A DNA stretch of 64,000 nt from Sutterella sp. (GTDB lineage Bacteria > Pseudomonadota > Gammaproteobacteria > Burkholderiales > Burkholderiaceae_F). Each line of letters begins with the position of its first letter. Position 1 is the stretch's first letter. The stretch covers positions 92,761 to 156,760 of the forward strand of contig DYBN01000047.1 in NCBI GenBank assembly GCA_019418605.1. Direction: 5' to 3'. The translations under genes and the position numbers were made by a program. Under the pieces are notes generated by a model. That model did not search any database. It was given only the letters and a program-made list of their open reading frames with translations, and had not been told where the DNA came from. Below, one piece after another: positions 1 to 9,547 of this stretch.

Positions 1-53
1 ATTCATTCTAAGAAAAAATCCATGGCTGCCCGAGGGGGGCTCGCGCAAGCGAC

Positions 54-95
54 AAAAAAGGCGCTTTGCGTCAAAAACTCTTCGCAAAGCGCCTT
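54..95 (-). terminator. Intrinsic terminator of mdh
   Basis: A 13-base inverted repeat (58-70 and 83-95) reads on the minus strand as a strong GC-rich hairpin followed by a run of Ts (54-59). It lies about 60 bases downstream of the mdh stop codon. Confidence 0.85.
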
Positions 96-153
96 AGGTC
101 AAAGCCTTTAGATTGGCGGCAAGAGCGCCGCTAGAAGCGGCGCGTTTTCACCA

Positions 154-1140
154 TTAGCCGAAAAGATGCTTGACCGCGTCGATTTCGCCCTGAAGTTCGG
201 CGACGGTGGCGTCGAGCTTCTTCTGGCTGAATTCGTCAAAGGGCAGGCCCTGGACGATTTCATAGTTGCCGTTGCCGTCGCAGATGCAGGGCATGCCGCA
301 GATGATGCCTTCGGGAACGCCGTAGCTGCCGTCGGAGGGCACGCCCATCGTGACCCAGCCGCCGTTGGTGCCGAGGAACCAGTCGCGCATATGGTCGATC
401 GCAGCGGAGGCCGCGCTTGCCGCAGAGCTTGCGCCTCGCGCTTCAATGATGGCCGCGCCGCGCTTGGCAACCGTCGGGATGAAGGTGTTGGCGTACCAGT
501 CGTCTTCAACGCATTCCTTGGCGGGCTTTCCGTCGATCGTGCAGAAGCGGATGTCGGGGTACATCGAGGTGGAGTGGTTGCCCCAGACGGCCATCTGCTT
601 GATGGTGTGCACGGGCTTGCCCGTCTTTTCCGAGAGCTGCGAGAGCGAGCGGTTGTGATCGAGCCTCAGCATCGCCGAGAAGCACGTGGGCGCAAGCGAC
701 GGGGCGGACTTCATGGCAATCCAGGCGTTGGTGTTGCAGGGGTTGCCGACCACGAGAACCTTGACGTCGCGCGAGGCAACGGCGTCAAGCGCCTTGCCCT
801 GCACCGTGAAGATGGCCCCGTTTGAAGACAGCAGCTCCGCGCGCTCCATGCCCTTGGTGCGGGGACGGGCGCCGACCAAAAACGCCGCGTCGGCGTCCTT
901 GAAGGCCTGCATCGGGTCGGCCGTGGCGATCATGTCGGCCAGCAGCGGGAAGGCGCTGTCGGCAAGTTCCATCATCACGCCCTTGAGGCGCTGGGCGCTC
1001 TCGGGCGTGTCGCGCTCGAGCAGCTGCAGGATCACGGGCTGATCAGGCCCGAAGAGGTCGCCGCCCGCAATGCGAAACAGCAGCGAGTATCCGATATGGC
1101 CGGCAGGGCCGGTGACGGCCACGCGAACGGGATCTTTCAT
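154..1140 (-). CDS. mdh: Malate dehydrogenase (NAD-dependent, 328 aa)
   Basis: Interconverts malate and oxaloacetate in the cytoplasm. The protein opens with a Rossmann-type segment (VAVTGPAGHIGYSL, about residues 7-20). It has the substrate-binding stretch ARPRTKGMERAELL and the catalytic histidine in the VWGNHS context, all typical of the ~328-residue malate dehydrogenases of betaproteobacteria. The ATG at 1140 is preceded by a good GGAGAA ribosome site. The frame stays open upstream to 1326, but that extension is low-complexity and lacks family similarity, so it was excluded. The gene is monocistronic with its own terminator downstream. With PEP synthase next door it fits gluconeogenesis and anaerobic C4-dicarboxylate metabolism. 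Confidence 0.95.
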   Translation of the reverse strand: MKDPVRVAVTGPAGHIGYSLLFRIAGGDLFGPDQPVILQLLERDTPESAQRLKGVMMELADSAFPLLADMIATADPMQAFKDADAAFLVGARPRTKGMERAELLSSNGAIFTVQGKALDAVASRDVKVLVVGNPCNTNAWIAMKSAPSLAPTCFSAMLRLDHNRSLSQLSEKTGKPVHTIKQMAVWGNHSTSMYPDIRFCTIDGKPAKECVEDDWYANTFIPTVAKRGAAIIEARGASSAASAASAAIDHMRDWFLGTNGGWVTMGVPSDGSYGVPEGIICGMPCICDGNGNYEIVQGLPFDEFSQKKLDATVAELQGEIDAVKHLFG

Positions 1141-1488
1141 TTGAACTTTCTCCTCACCGGCAGCAGCGGCCGGAAAGCTGTCACAAAACGATTTTGTCTG
1201 AAATGAAAAACCAGAGCGCTCACAAAAAATTTCGGCAGAAAACACCTTGCTCTGGGCAGGCAAAGGCGCTGCGTGAAAAAAAAGCGTCTGGTCACTGACC
1301 CGATATGCTAGCGGGAATGCACTCAATCGGCCTAGGTATTTTTAGCTAGTGCCGTGCCGAGAGCGTCAAGAAAAGTGCAGGCTCGCACGGCCGCGGGCGG
1401 CCTGCGGCAGGGCACTTCCGCGTTTCCGTCAACGGATGGAAAAAGAAAAAGCCGCGCTCTCCGGAGGCTCTCCGGAGAACGTCTCCGG
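1141..1488. other. Intergenic region: mdh promoter side and ppsR 3' end
   Basis: There is no credible gene here. The stretch next to mdh is A-rich and should hold its promoter, including a small dyad with arms ACAAAA/TTTTGT at 1183-1197. The part beside ppsR holds its candidate terminator. Confidence 0.5.
1438..1479 (-). terminator. Probable terminator of ppsR
   Basis: A nine-base inverted repeat TCTCCGGAG/CTCCGGAGA (1459-1467, 1471-1479) is followed on the minus strand by a GC stretch and then a T-rich tract. It sits just downstream of the ppsR stop. The T tract is offset from the stem, so confidence is moderate. Confidence 0.5.
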
Positions 1489-2349
1489 TCAGATCGAAGA
1501 GGCGCGCGAGCTCGAGCCCTGGAGGTTTAATTTGGCGATGATCGTGGCGGCGATCTCTTCAATTGACTTCGTGGTGGAGTTAAGCCAATGAATGCCGTTG
1601 TCGCTCATGAGCTTTTCTGCGGCTGCAATTTCCGCGCGGCAGTTTTCAAGGCTTGCGTAGCGCGAGTTGGGCCGGCGCTCGTTGCGAATTTCCGAGAGCC
1701 GCTCGGGCTTGATGGAAAGGCCAAAGAGCTTGTGCCGCAAGGGAATCAATGCTTCGGGGAGCGTGCCGCGGTCAAAGTCTTCCGGGATGAGGGGGTAGTT
1801 GGCCACCTTGATGCCAAACTGCATGGCAAGAAAAAGCGAGGTGGGCGTTTTGCCCGAGCGCGAGACGCCGACAAGAATCACCTCGGCCTCGTCAAGGCCG
1901 CGGTTCGTTTGTCCGTCGTCGTGCGTGAGCGTGTAGTCGATGGCCGCAATGCGCTTGTTGTAGCGCTCCTCGTTTTTAATCTTGTGCGTGGCGCCCACCG
2001 TGTGCACGCTCTTCATGTTGAGCTCGCGCTCCAAGGGGCCCACGAACGAGCGGAAAAGCTCGATTTGAAAGCCCTCGCAGGCCGAAATGAAGGCCCTTGA
2101 GAGGTTGGGGTCGACAAAGGTGGAGAAGACAAGCGCGCGAACGCCCTTGCGGCGCTGCACGGCGTTGATCTTGTCAGCCGTCTGCCGGGCCTTTTCGATC
2201 GTGTCGATAAAGGGGATGCGCTGCTTGTCGTAGCTCAAGTCCGGAAACTGCGTCATCACCGAGTGCGCAAGCGTTTCAGCGGTGATGGCGGTGCCGTCGC
2301 TTACGATGAACACGGGGCGCCAGTTGGGGTTGAGTTCTTCTGTCGTCAT
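1489..2349 (-). CDS. ppsR: PEP synthase regulatory kinase/pyrophosphorylase (DUF299 family)
   Basis: This bifunctional regulator inactivates PEP synthase by ADP-dependent threonine phosphorylation and reactivates it by Pi-dependent pyrophosphorolysis (family knowledge). The 286-residue product starts with the typical VFIVSDGTAITAETL segment (13-27) and carries the P-loop-like GVSRSGKT at 161-168, a hallmark of the family. The ATG at 2349 was chosen because conserved sequence begins there; the open frame to 2451 has no family similarity. The ribosome site is weak. It is divergent from ppsA, its expected substrate, so the pair forms a compact regulatory unit sharing one intergenic region. Confidence 0.93.
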   Translation of the reverse strand: MTTEELNPNWRPVFIVSDGTAITAETLAHSVMTQFPDLSYDKQRIPFIDTIEKARQTADKINAVQRRKGVRALVFSTFVDPNLSRAFISACEGFQIELFRSFVGPLERELNMKSVHTVGATHKIKNEERYNKRIAAIDYTLTHDDGQTNRGLDEAEVILVGVSRSGKTPTSLFLAMQFGIKVANYPLIPEDFDRGTLPEALIPLRHKLFGLSIKPERLSEIRNERRPNSRYASLENCRAEIAAAEKLMSDNGIHWLNSTTKSIEEIAATIIAKLNLQGSSSRASSI

Positions 2350-2737
2350 GATGCGTGGGCCCGCAACGGGCAAAAATGAAGGGGCAGGAATGGCCCCGCA
2401 AAACCGCAAAGGCCTGAGAGGCCAAAAGCGGCAGGGTTTGAGAAAGCACACATTTTAGCGCAGGCCGGGTTGACGCTAGGGATTTGCGCGCGCTTTCCCG
2501 GATGTGCAATCGATTTGAAATTTCTTCGTATTGGCCCTAGCAAAGAAGCGCCTCTTTTGACAAAAAGGGGGTGCGTGCGCATGAGGAGGCCTTCGGGCGC
2601 CTCTCACCGGGCGGTTTATCTTGTCTTTTCCTGTCATTACAATAAAGGGCGAATTTTTAACGCCGTTCCTTTTCATGGGGCGCGCTTTTTTTATTGATCA
2701 AGCGTCTCTGAAGGTGCGAACAGTTACAGAGGATCAA
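2350..2737. other. Divergent ppsR/ppsA promoter region
   Basis: These 388 bases carry no gene. They must hold both divergent promoters. A GAGG/CCTC hairpin lies around 2584-2606 and a T-rich stretch lies just before ppsA. I see no convincing pair of consensus -35/-10 boxes. Confidence 0.5.
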
Positions 2738-5116
2738 ATGGTTCAAGGCCGCTATGTATTTCCTTTTAGTCAGCTTCGCATGACTGACGTCGACCGCGTG
2801 GGCGGTAAGAATGCCTCGCTGGGCGAGCTGCTCAGCCAGCTCACGAGCGCGGGCATCCGCGTGCCCGACGGGTTTGCCACGACTGCCGAAGCGTTTCGCC
2901 TGTTTCTGAAGGAGGGCGGTCTCGAGGAGCGGATTTCCGAGCGCCTCTCGGGGCTTGACGTCGAGGACGTCAAGGCGCTTGCGCAGGCCGGCGCCGAGAT
3001 CCGCAGCTGGATTGAAGAGGCGCCCTTTCCCGCCGAACTCGAAAAGGAAATCCGCGACTTCTACGACTGGCTCAAGGACGGGGCTGACGAAATCTCGGTT
3101 GCCGTGCGCTCCTCGGCCACGGCCGAAGACCTCCCCGACGCCTCGTTTGCCGGCCAGCAGGAGACCTACCTCAATGTCGTGGGCATCGATCAGGTGCTCT
3201 CGCGCATGAAGGAGGTTTTTGCTTCGCTCTACAACGACCGCGCCATCAGCTACCGCGTCCACAAGGGCTTTACCCACTCCGAAGTGGCCCTCTCGGCGGG
3301 CGTGCAGCGCATGTGCCGCTCCGACAAGGGCGCCGCGGGCGTGATGTTTACGCTTGACACCGAAAGCGGCTTTGATCAGGTGGTGTTCGTCACCGCAAGC
3401 TACGGCCTGGGCGAGACCGTCGTGCAGGGCGCCGTCAACCCCGACGAGTTCTACGTGCACAAGCCCATCCTTGCCCAGGGCAAGTACCCGATCGTGCGAA
3501 AGACCCTTGGCAGCAAGCTCATCAAGATGGAGTTTGATCCCGACAAGACCTCGGGCCGCTCGGTGCGCACGGTCGACGTGCCGGCCGAAGAGCGCCGCGC
3601 CTTTGCCATCACCGACGAGGACGTCATCGAGCTTGCCAAGTTTGCCTGCATCATCGAGAAGCACTACGGCCGTCCGATGGACATCGAGTGGGGCAAGGAC
3701 GGCATCGACGGCAAGATCTACATCCTTCAGGCGCGTCCCGAGACGGTCAAGAGCCGTCAGAACAAGGCCGACGTGCAGCTGCGCTACACGCTCAAAACAA
3801 AGAGCAAGGTGCTCGTGCAGGGCCGCGCGATCGGCCAGAAGATCGGCGCGGGTCCCGTTCGCATCGTGCACGGGGCCGACGAGATGGAGCGCGTGCAAAA
3901 GGGCGACGTGCTTGTCACCGACATGACCGACCCCAACTGGGAGCCGGTGATGAAGCGCGCAAGCGCCATCGTCACCAACCGCGGCGGGCGCACCTGCCAT
4001 GCGGCCATCATCGCCCGCGAGCTCGGCATCCCGGCCGTGGTGGGCTGCGGCGACGCCACCGAAGTTCTCTCCGAAGACCAGCCCGTGACGGTTTCCTGCG
4101 CTGAAGGCGACACCGGCAACATCTACGAGGGCATTCAGGAGTTCACGGTGGAGGAATCCAACCGCGGCGCCCTGCCCGAGATTCCGGTGAAGATCATGAT
4201 GAACATCGGCAACCCGCAGCTTGCCTTCGAGTTCTGCCAGATTCCCAACAACGGCGTCGGCCTTGCCCGCCTTGAGTTCATCATCAACAACAACATCGGC
4301 GTGCATCCCAAGCTCGTGCTCGAGTACCCGAACATTCCGGGCGAGATGCGCGACGTCGTCGAGCGCCTCTCGGCCGGCTACGCGAGCCCGCGCGAATTCT
4401 TCGTGAGCAAGATTGCCGAGGGCGTCGCCACCATTGCCTGCGCCTTCTATCCCCGCAAGGTGATCGTGCGCATGTCCGACTTCAAGAGCAACGAGTACAG
4501 AAAGCTCATCGGCGGCAAGCAGTACGAGCCCGTGGAAGAAAACCCGATGCTGGGCTTCAGAGGCGCTTCGCGCTACATCGCGCACAGCTTCGCGGACTGC
4601 TTCGAGATGGAGTGCGAGGCGATGAAGCGCGTCAGAGACGACATGGGGCTCACCAACGTCGAGCTGATGGTGCCCTTTGTGCGCACGATCGACGAAATCA
4701 AGCAGTGCGTGAAGATTCTCGAAGACAATGGCTTGAAGCGCGGCGTCAACGGCTTGAAGCTCAACATGATGTGCGAGATTCCCTCCAACGCGCTTCTTGC
4801 CGACGAGTTCCTCGACTACGTCGACGGCTTCTCGATCGGCTCGAACGACCTCACGCAGCTCACGCTCGGCCTTGACCGCGACTCCGGCCTCGTGGCAAGC
4901 GGCTTTGACGAGCGCAACGCCGCCGTCAAGAAGCTCTTGTCGATGGCAATCAAGGCCTGCCGTGCACGCGGCAAGTACGTGGGCATTTGCGGCCAGGGTC
5001 CCTCGGATCACGCCGACTTCGCCGCCTGGCTCATGAACGAGGGCATTGAGAGCATTTCGCTTAATCCCGACACGATCGTCGATACCTGGCGCAAGATTTC
5101 GACGATGCAAAAGTAA
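2738..5116 (+). CDS. ppsA: Phosphoenolpyruvate synthase (792 aa)
   Basis: Converts pyruvate, ATP and water to PEP, AMP and Pi, the entry to gluconeogenesis. At 792 residues it has the same length as the E. coli enzyme. Domain order is an N-terminal ATP-grasp/pyruvate-binding part, the swivelling phospho-histidine domain, then the C-terminal PEP-utilising barrel. The phosphorylated histidine falls at residue 421 in the GGRTCHAAI motif. The adjacent Thr419 is the residue that PpsR-type proteins modify in E. coli. The ATG at 2738 has an AGAGGA site 5 bases upstream; the open frame from 2621 is not conserved. A strong terminator follows. Confidence 0.97.
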   Translation: MVQGRYVFPFSQLRMTDVDRVGGKNASLGELLSQLTSAGIRVPDGFATTAEAFRLFLKEGGLEERISERLSGLDVEDVKALAQAGAEIRSWIEEAPFPAELEKEIRDFYDWLKDGADEISVAVRSSATAEDLPDASFAGQQETYLNVVGIDQVLSRMKEVFASLYNDRAISYRVHKGFTHSEVALSAGVQRMCRSDKGAAGVMFTLDTESGFDQVVFVTASYGLGETVVQGAVNPDEFYVHKPILAQGKYPIVRKTLGSKLIKMEFDPDKTSGRSVRTVDVPAEERRAFAITDEDVIELAKFACIIEKHYGRPMDIEWGKDGIDGKIYILQARPETVKSRQNKADVQLRYTLKTKSKVLVQGRAIGQKIGAGPVRIVHGADEMERVQKGDVLVTDMTDPNWEPVMKRASAIVTNRGGRTCHAAIIARELGIPAVVGCGDATEVLSEDQPVTVSCAEGDTGNIYEGIQEFTVEESNRGALPEIPVKIMMNIGNPQLAFEFCQIPNNGVGLARLEFIINNNIGVHPKLVLEYPNIPGEMRDVVERLSAGYASPREFFVSKIAEGVATIACAFYPRKVIVRMSDFKSNEYRKLIGGKQYEPVEENPMLGFRGASRYIAHSFADCFEMECEAMKRVRDDMGLTNVELMVPFVRTIDEIKQCVKILEDNGLKRGVNGLKLNMMCEIPSNALLADEFLDYVDGFSIGSNDLTQLTLGLDRDSGLVASGFDERNAAVKKLLSMAIKACRARGKYVGICGQGPSDHADFAAWLMNEGIESISLNPDTIVDTWRKISTMQK

Positions 5117-5146
5117 GCCTGCGCGCTTTTAGCTGCAGACAAAGCA

Positions 5147-5210
5147 AACCGGCCTTTTCAGTGCACGTGCTTTTTGAAGCATCGTGCAGAGAAGGCCGGT
5201 TTTGTTTTTG
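5147..5210 (+). terminator. Terminator between ppsA and the MocR regulator
   Basis: Complementary arms AACCGGCCTTTTC and GAAGGCCGGTT enclose a roughly 30-base loop and are followed by a T-rich run (5201-5209). The flanking A/T tracts would also allow it to act on the converging minus-strand gene. Confidence 0.8.
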
Positions 5211-5281
5211 GGCCCTGAAGGTTTCCTTTACCTCAAGCGAAGTCGCGGAAGGCGCGATCGCAGCGCCGGCGTCGACGGTGT

Positions 5282-6796
5282 TTATTCGGACGCCTGCGGA
5301 CCCCAGGCCGCAAAGTCGTGGCGCAACACAAAGCCGATGCGCGTAACGGCCGACAGAATCTGGCTTTCCGAATAAAACCCAAAGCCCAGCACAAGGCCGC
5401 GCTTGGGTTTTGAGCTGTGATAAAAGGAGCTCAGGTGCCGGGTTTCGACGCCTTGCTCCAGACAGATTGCCTGCAAGGCCGAGTCGTCGATGTCCTGATT
5501 GTGGAAGGTAAAGACGACGTGCATGCCCTGCTCGCCCGAGGAAAATTCTCCCCAGTCGCCAAACTCCCGCCTGCAGGCATGAAGAAGATACGTGCGGCGC
5601 GCTTCGAAAAGCTGCCGCATGTGCCGCACGTGGGGCTCGTAGTGCCCCTCGCGGATAAACTGCGCGACCGCCGCCTGATAGAGCTCCTGCCCCTGACGGT
5701 CGATCAGTAGCCGCAGGCCGCTAAAGAGCGGGACCAGGCGCTCGGGCACGATGAGGTAGCCAAGCCGCAGCCCCGGGAAAAGAACCTTTGAGAACGTGCC
5801 GACGTAGATGACGTTTTCGGCCGTGTCCATTCCCTGAAGCGACGGATAGGGGAGGTTGCCGCCGTAGCGCAGCTCGCTGTCGTAGTCGTCTTCAATGACC
5901 CAGGCGCCGGTGCGGCTTGCCCACTCGAGCACCTCGCGGCGCCGCTTAAGGCTCATCATCATGCCAAGGGGGCACTGGTGCGAGGGCGTCAGATACACAC
6001 CCTTGGCGTGCGGGGCGAGCGAGAGTCCGTGCGCGAGGTCTAGTCCCTCGGCGTCAATGGGGGTGAAGACGGGGGTAAGTCCCAAAAACTCGGCGGTGGT
6101 GTGCAAAAGCGGATAGCCCGGGTCTTCAAAGAGAACCTCGTCGCCCGGATTAAAGAGCGCCATGAGCGTCATGGTAAGCCCAAGCTGGCTTCCCGAGGTG
6201 ATGATCACCTGCTCGGGGCGCGCGCGCACGCCGCGAAGACGCCCGGCGATGCGGCAGACTTCCTTTTTTAATTCCGGCAGCCCCGAGGGGTGCGAGTAGA
6301 CCATGTCAAGCAGCGACTTGCGGCTCACGCGCTGCAAAATCGAGGCAAACTCCTTGCCAGGGCTCGCTTCGGGCGACGTGCCCACGATGGCAAGCGGGAT
6401 GTTCTTTTGCGGCAGCAGCTCCGTGAGCGCGCCGACCAAAAGCGGCCTGCGGCTCGTCACGGGCTTTTCGGCTGCGGGAGCCTCCCGCGGGATGTCGGGC
6501 GAAGAGGGCGCTGTTCGTGCGGCAGGCAAGTCGACCGAGACAAAGGAGCCCTTGCCGCGCGCCGTTTGAATGAAGCCCTCGTTGACCAAGAGCGCGTAGG
6601 CCGCATCGACCGTGGCGCGCGCCACGCCCAGCGAACTCGCAATCTGACGAATCGGCATCAGGTTGTCGCCGGGCCTAAGAATTCCTTCTTCAATGGCCTT
6701 GATGATGCCGTCGGCAATCTGCCTGTCAAGAGAAACGCCGCTGTTGCGCTCGAGCCGGATGTCGGCCCGCATCAATTCATGTTTTGTGCGAGGCAT
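5282..6796 (-). CDS. MocR-type regulator: GntR winged helix fused to aminotransferase-like domain
   Basis: The 504-residue protein has an N-terminal GntR-like winged helix (about 10-80; IADGIIKAIEEGILRPGDN is typical). A fold-type I aminotransferase domain follows, with the PLP-lysine context GTFSKVLFPGLRLGY and the VIEDDYDSELRY segment. Such MocR/PdxR proteins are transcription factors that sense PLP or a PLP-amino acid adduct, often controlling vitamin B6, GABA or taurine genes. No such target is adjacent: the divergent neighbour is an 88-residue hypothetical gene. The ATG at 6796 places the winged helix at the normal distance from the N-terminus. Effector and targets cannot be assigned from sequence. 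Confidence 0.9.
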   Translation of the reverse strand: MPRTKHELMRADIRLERNSGVSLDRQIADGIIKAIEEGILRPGDNLMPIRQIASSLGVARATVDAAYALLVNEGFIQTARGKGSFVSVDLPAARTAPSSPDIPREAPAAEKPVTSRRPLLVGALTELLPQKNIPLAIVGTSPEASPGKEFASILQRVSRKSLLDMVYSHPSGLPELKKEVCRIAGRLRGVRARPEQVIITSGSQLGLTMTLMALFNPGDEVLFEDPGYPLLHTTAEFLGLTPVFTPIDAEGLDLAHGLSLAPHAKGVYLTPSHQCPLGMMMSLKRRREVLEWASRTGAWVIEDDYDSELRYGGNLPYPSLQGMDTAENVIYVGTFSKVLFPGLRLGYLIVPERLVPLFSGLRLLIDRQGQELYQAAVAQFIREGHYEPHVRHMRQLFEARRTYLLHACRREFGDWGEFSSGEQGMHVVFTFHNQDIDDSALQAICLEQGVETRHLSSFYHSSKPKRGLVLGFGFYSESQILSAVTRIGFVLRHDFAAWGPQASE

Positions 6797-7075
6797 GGGT
6801 GTAGAGAAGACGAAACAGTCCTAGGGATAATAGCCTATGCACTGTCTGGCTTGAAGCGAGCCCGTGTAGAGGTTTTCCATATGCATGGACTCATCTTTTT
6901 GAAAGCATCTCGCGGGGACTTGCGCGCAAACGCCGCCGGCAAAGAGGCTCTTCGCTATACTCATTTCAGACGATCGTTCGCTTTTTTCACAGGACCCTTG
7001 CGCTGGTTTTGGGGCAGCGAGTCGATTTTCTCTGCCCTGTCAGCAGATCTTTTGGCTTTCCATTTTCTTTTTCTT

Positions 7076-7342
7076 ATGCCCGACATCAAGCCACAGGAAG
7101 TCGATCGCGTCATGCAGGCTCTGCCCCCGGAGGCGCGCGTTGCGCTCGATACGATGGCGCAGTTGCAAAACCGCCCGGTCGAGGACGTGCTGCGAGACGA
7201 AATCGAGCACTACATCGCCGGCAAAATGCCCGCCATCGACATTGACTCCGCCATGCAGGGAATCAAGGCAACGGCCTGGCAGGCGGGGTATCTGATCGGG
7301 CGGCTTCGCAGCTTTGCCCGCCGCATGAGCGACGACGAGTAA
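7076..7342 (+). CDS. Small hypothetical protein (88 aa)
   Basis: I do not recognise this family. The product is soluble and helical. Its N-terminal half (PPEARVALDTMAQLQNRPV then EDVLRDEIEHYI) recalls the spacing of ribbon-helix-helix or small DNA-binding proteins, but no motif is decisive. The frame is open from 6290, overlapping the opposite-strand regulator. The ATG at 7076 is preferred because it removes that overlap and a low-complexity F/L-rich stretch. It is divergent from the MocR-type gene and ends at a clear hairpin terminator, so it is probably monocistronic. Confidence 0.55.
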   Translation: MPDIKPQEVDRVMQALPPEARVALDTMAQLQNRPVEDVLRDEIEHYIAGKMPAIDIDSAMQGIKATAWQAGYLIGRLRSFARRMSDDE

Positions 7343-7363
7343 GCACTGGCAGGCGCGTTTAAA

Positions 7364-7405
7364 CAAGGCGCTTTCTTTGGGCTCAGCTTTTTCAGAAGCG
7401 CCTTG
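7364..7405 (+). terminator. Terminator after the 88-aa gene
   Basis: A perfect nine-base inverted repeat CAAGGCGCT/AGCGCCTTG (7364-7372, 7397-7405) lies 20 bases after the stop codon. Only a weak T-rich stretch follows. Confidence 0.6.
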
Positions 7406-7665
7406 TGTGTTCATTGAACTTTTTTGTATCTTTTGAACGACTCCTGTTTTCCCTAAGCAAAAGAACAAGCCGGATTTTCGAGCGTTGACTCGCCTGGGGC
7501 ACCCACCTCTGAAATAGGCCTATCGCATCTAGGTATTTGATCCAATGGAATGATGGTGCGACAGCCATAAAATGATAGAAAGAGGCTAGTGGTTAACACT
7601 GATAGTCATTCGCCGTCGACTGCGTGTCAGACGGTGTTTCTATTGTCAAGGAGGGGAAAAAAGCG
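7406..7665. promoter_or_regulatory. AT-rich promoter region of the flavocytochrome-type gene
   Basis: This AT-rich stretch holds no gene, only the leader and presumably the promoter of the exported flavoprotein that follows. A strong AAGGAGGGG ribosome site sits at 7648-7656, nine bases before its ATG. Confidence 0.45.
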
Positions 7666-9480
7666 ATGAAATGCTTCCGGCTTCTTAGCTTTGCGGCTGC
7701 CGTTGCCATGGCGGCTTCGGGTTCTTATGCAGCTGACGCGGCGGCCACGAAGGCGCCGAGCACGTTCAAGCCCGGCACCTATGAGGCGACGGTCAACGGT
7801 CACAATGCGCCGATGACGGTGAAGGTGACCGTAAGCAAGGACCGCATTGAATCGATTGATACGTCAAAGAATCTTGAGACGGTCGGCGTCGGGCGCGTGG
7901 CGCTGCAGAAGATGACCGACAAGATTCTGCACTATCAGTCTCTGGGCGTTGATTCCGTGACGGGCGCTTCGATTTCGAGCTTTGCTCTGCTGCAAGGCGT
8001 GGGCGAGTGCTTGAAGCAGGCGGGCGCCGACATGGACAAGATGCAAAAGAAGGTCGAGCAGCACCCGGCGGGCGAGGCGCACTACAAGGCTGACGTCGCC
8101 GTGATCGGCGGCGGCGGTTCGGGCCTTGCGGCTGCCATTGCCGCGCATCAGGCGGGCGCCAAGAAAGTGATCGTGCTCGAAAAGCTGGGCTTCATGGGCG
8201 GCTCGACCAACGTCTCCGAGGGTGCCCTCAACGCCGTTGACCCGGCAAGGCAGGGCAAGCAGGGCATCAAGGACAGCATTGAGTTCTTTGCCGATCAAAC
8301 GCTCAAGGGCGGCCACAACAAGGCCAATCCGGAGCTTGTGAAGTACCTTGCGCAAAACGCCATGAGCGCGGTTGAGTGGCTCGAATCGATGGGCGTGAAG
8401 TTCAAGGACGAAATCGGCACCGCAACGGGCGCTCTCTGGCAGAGAAGCCACTATCCGGCCACGCCCTCGGGCAACACCTACATCCGCACGTTTGAGCAGG
8501 TGGTGCGCGACTCCAACGGCGCCATTGAAGTGCTCACCGATACGCCCGTGTCCTCCATTACGCAGGTTGACGGCCGCATTGCCGGCGTCGTTGCACAGCA
8601 CTTCGGCCAGAAGGTTGTCGTGGACGCCGACGCCGTCGTGATCGCCACGGGCGGCTTCGGCGCCAATGTCGAATTCCGTCAAAAGGTCAACACCGGCGTC
8701 TGGAAGGAAGTCAAGCTCGACAACAGCATCGGCACGACCAACATCCAGAAGGCTGCACAGGGCGACGGCCTGCGCATGGCCCAAAAGCTCGGAGCCAACC
8801 TCATCGGCTTGGACGACATCCAGCTGCATCCGTGCGGCACGCCCGGCACGGGTCTGATGGAAAACATCCGTACCTCGGGCCGCAACCGCGTCTTCGTCAA
8901 CATTGACGGCGACCGCTTCGTCAACGAGGGCGCAGCGCGCGACGTGCTCGCCAAGGCCATTTTTGCGCAGCCCAAGGGCACCTACTGGGTTGTGGTTAAC
9001 CACGTGCGCTACCCGTCGCGCGACTGGGTTGACGCCAACGGCGCCACGATCGCCAACATGGTGGCGCTCGGCTCCGTCGTAGAGGCCAACACGCTCGAAG
9101 AGCTTGCGCAGAAGACCGGCATGAAGGCCGCCGATCTCAAGAAGAGCATCGACGACTACAACGCCGTTGTCTCGGGCAAGGCCAAGGACAAGTTTGGGTT
9201 TGAGGCCAACAACAAGGCCGACAAGCTCATGACCGAAGGTCCGTGGTACGCCTGCCGCAAGGTCCCGACCGTGCACCACACGATGGGCGGCATCCAGATC
9301 AACACCAAGGCGCAGGTGATCAACACTGAAGGCAAGGTGATTCCGGGGCTCTTCGCTGCCGGCGAAGTGACGGGCGGCATCCATGGCTCGAACCGCCTGG
9401 GCGGCAACGCCATTGCCGACGTGATGGTCTATGGCCGCACCGCGGGCACCAACGCGGCTCAGTTTGCCCAGAGCAAGTAG
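7666..9480 (+). CDS. Exported FMN/FAD flavoprotein reductase (fumarate/urocanate reductase type)
   Basis: This is a periplasmic respiratory reductase of the flavocytochrome c/UrdA type, probably reducing an enoate such as fumarate or urocanate. A Sec signal peptide spans residues 1-23 (cleavage near SYA-ADA). An FMN-binding domain (about 36-118) contains the ApbE flavinylation motif D96-S-V-T-G-A-S102. A large FAD-binding_2/fumarate-reductase domain follows, with the dinucleotide motif IGGGGSG (147-153) and a C-terminal HGSNRLGG. No heme CXXCH is present, so electrons must arrive through the FMN. The ATG at 7666 fits both the ribosome site and the signal peptide. The substrate is an inference. 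Confidence 0.9.
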   Translation: MKCFRLLSFAAAVAMAASGSYAADAAATKAPSTFKPGTYEATVNGHNAPMTVKVTVSKDRIESIDTSKNLETVGVGRVALQKMTDKILHYQSLGVDSVTGASISSFALLQGVGECLKQAGADMDKMQKKVEQHPAGEAHYKADVAVIGGGGSGLAAAIAAHQAGAKKVIVLEKLGFMGGSTNVSEGALNAVDPARQGKQGIKDSIEFFADQTLKGGHNKANPELVKYLAQNAMSAVEWLESMGVKFKDEIGTATGALWQRSHYPATPSGNTYIRTFEQVVRDSNGAIEVLTDTPVSSITQVDGRIAGVVAQHFGQKVVVDADAVVIATGGFGANVEFRQKVNTGVWKEVKLDNSIGTTNIQKAAQGDGLRMAQKLGANLIGLDDIQLHPCGTPGTGLMENIRTSGRNRVFVNIDGDRFVNEGAARDVLAKAIFAQPKGTYWVVVNHVRYPSRDWVDANGATIANMVALGSVVEANTLEELAQKTGMKAADLKKSIDDYNAVVSGKAKDKFGFEANNKADKLMTEGPWYACRKVPTVHHTMGGIQINTKAQVINTEGKVIPGLFAAGEVTGGIHGSNRLGGNAIADVMVYGRTAGTNAAQFAQSK

Positions 9481-9547
9481 TCTTGCCTGAGGGCATTTGA
9501 TGCGGGGGCTGCCGCTGCAGCGCTTGGGACATTCCCAAGATGCGGAC

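Noticed and set aside
2657..5110. An 817-codon open frame on the strand opposite ppsA
   Set aside because: It is a shadow of the GC-rich codon pattern of ppsA; the translation is His/Ala/Val-rich with no family similarity.
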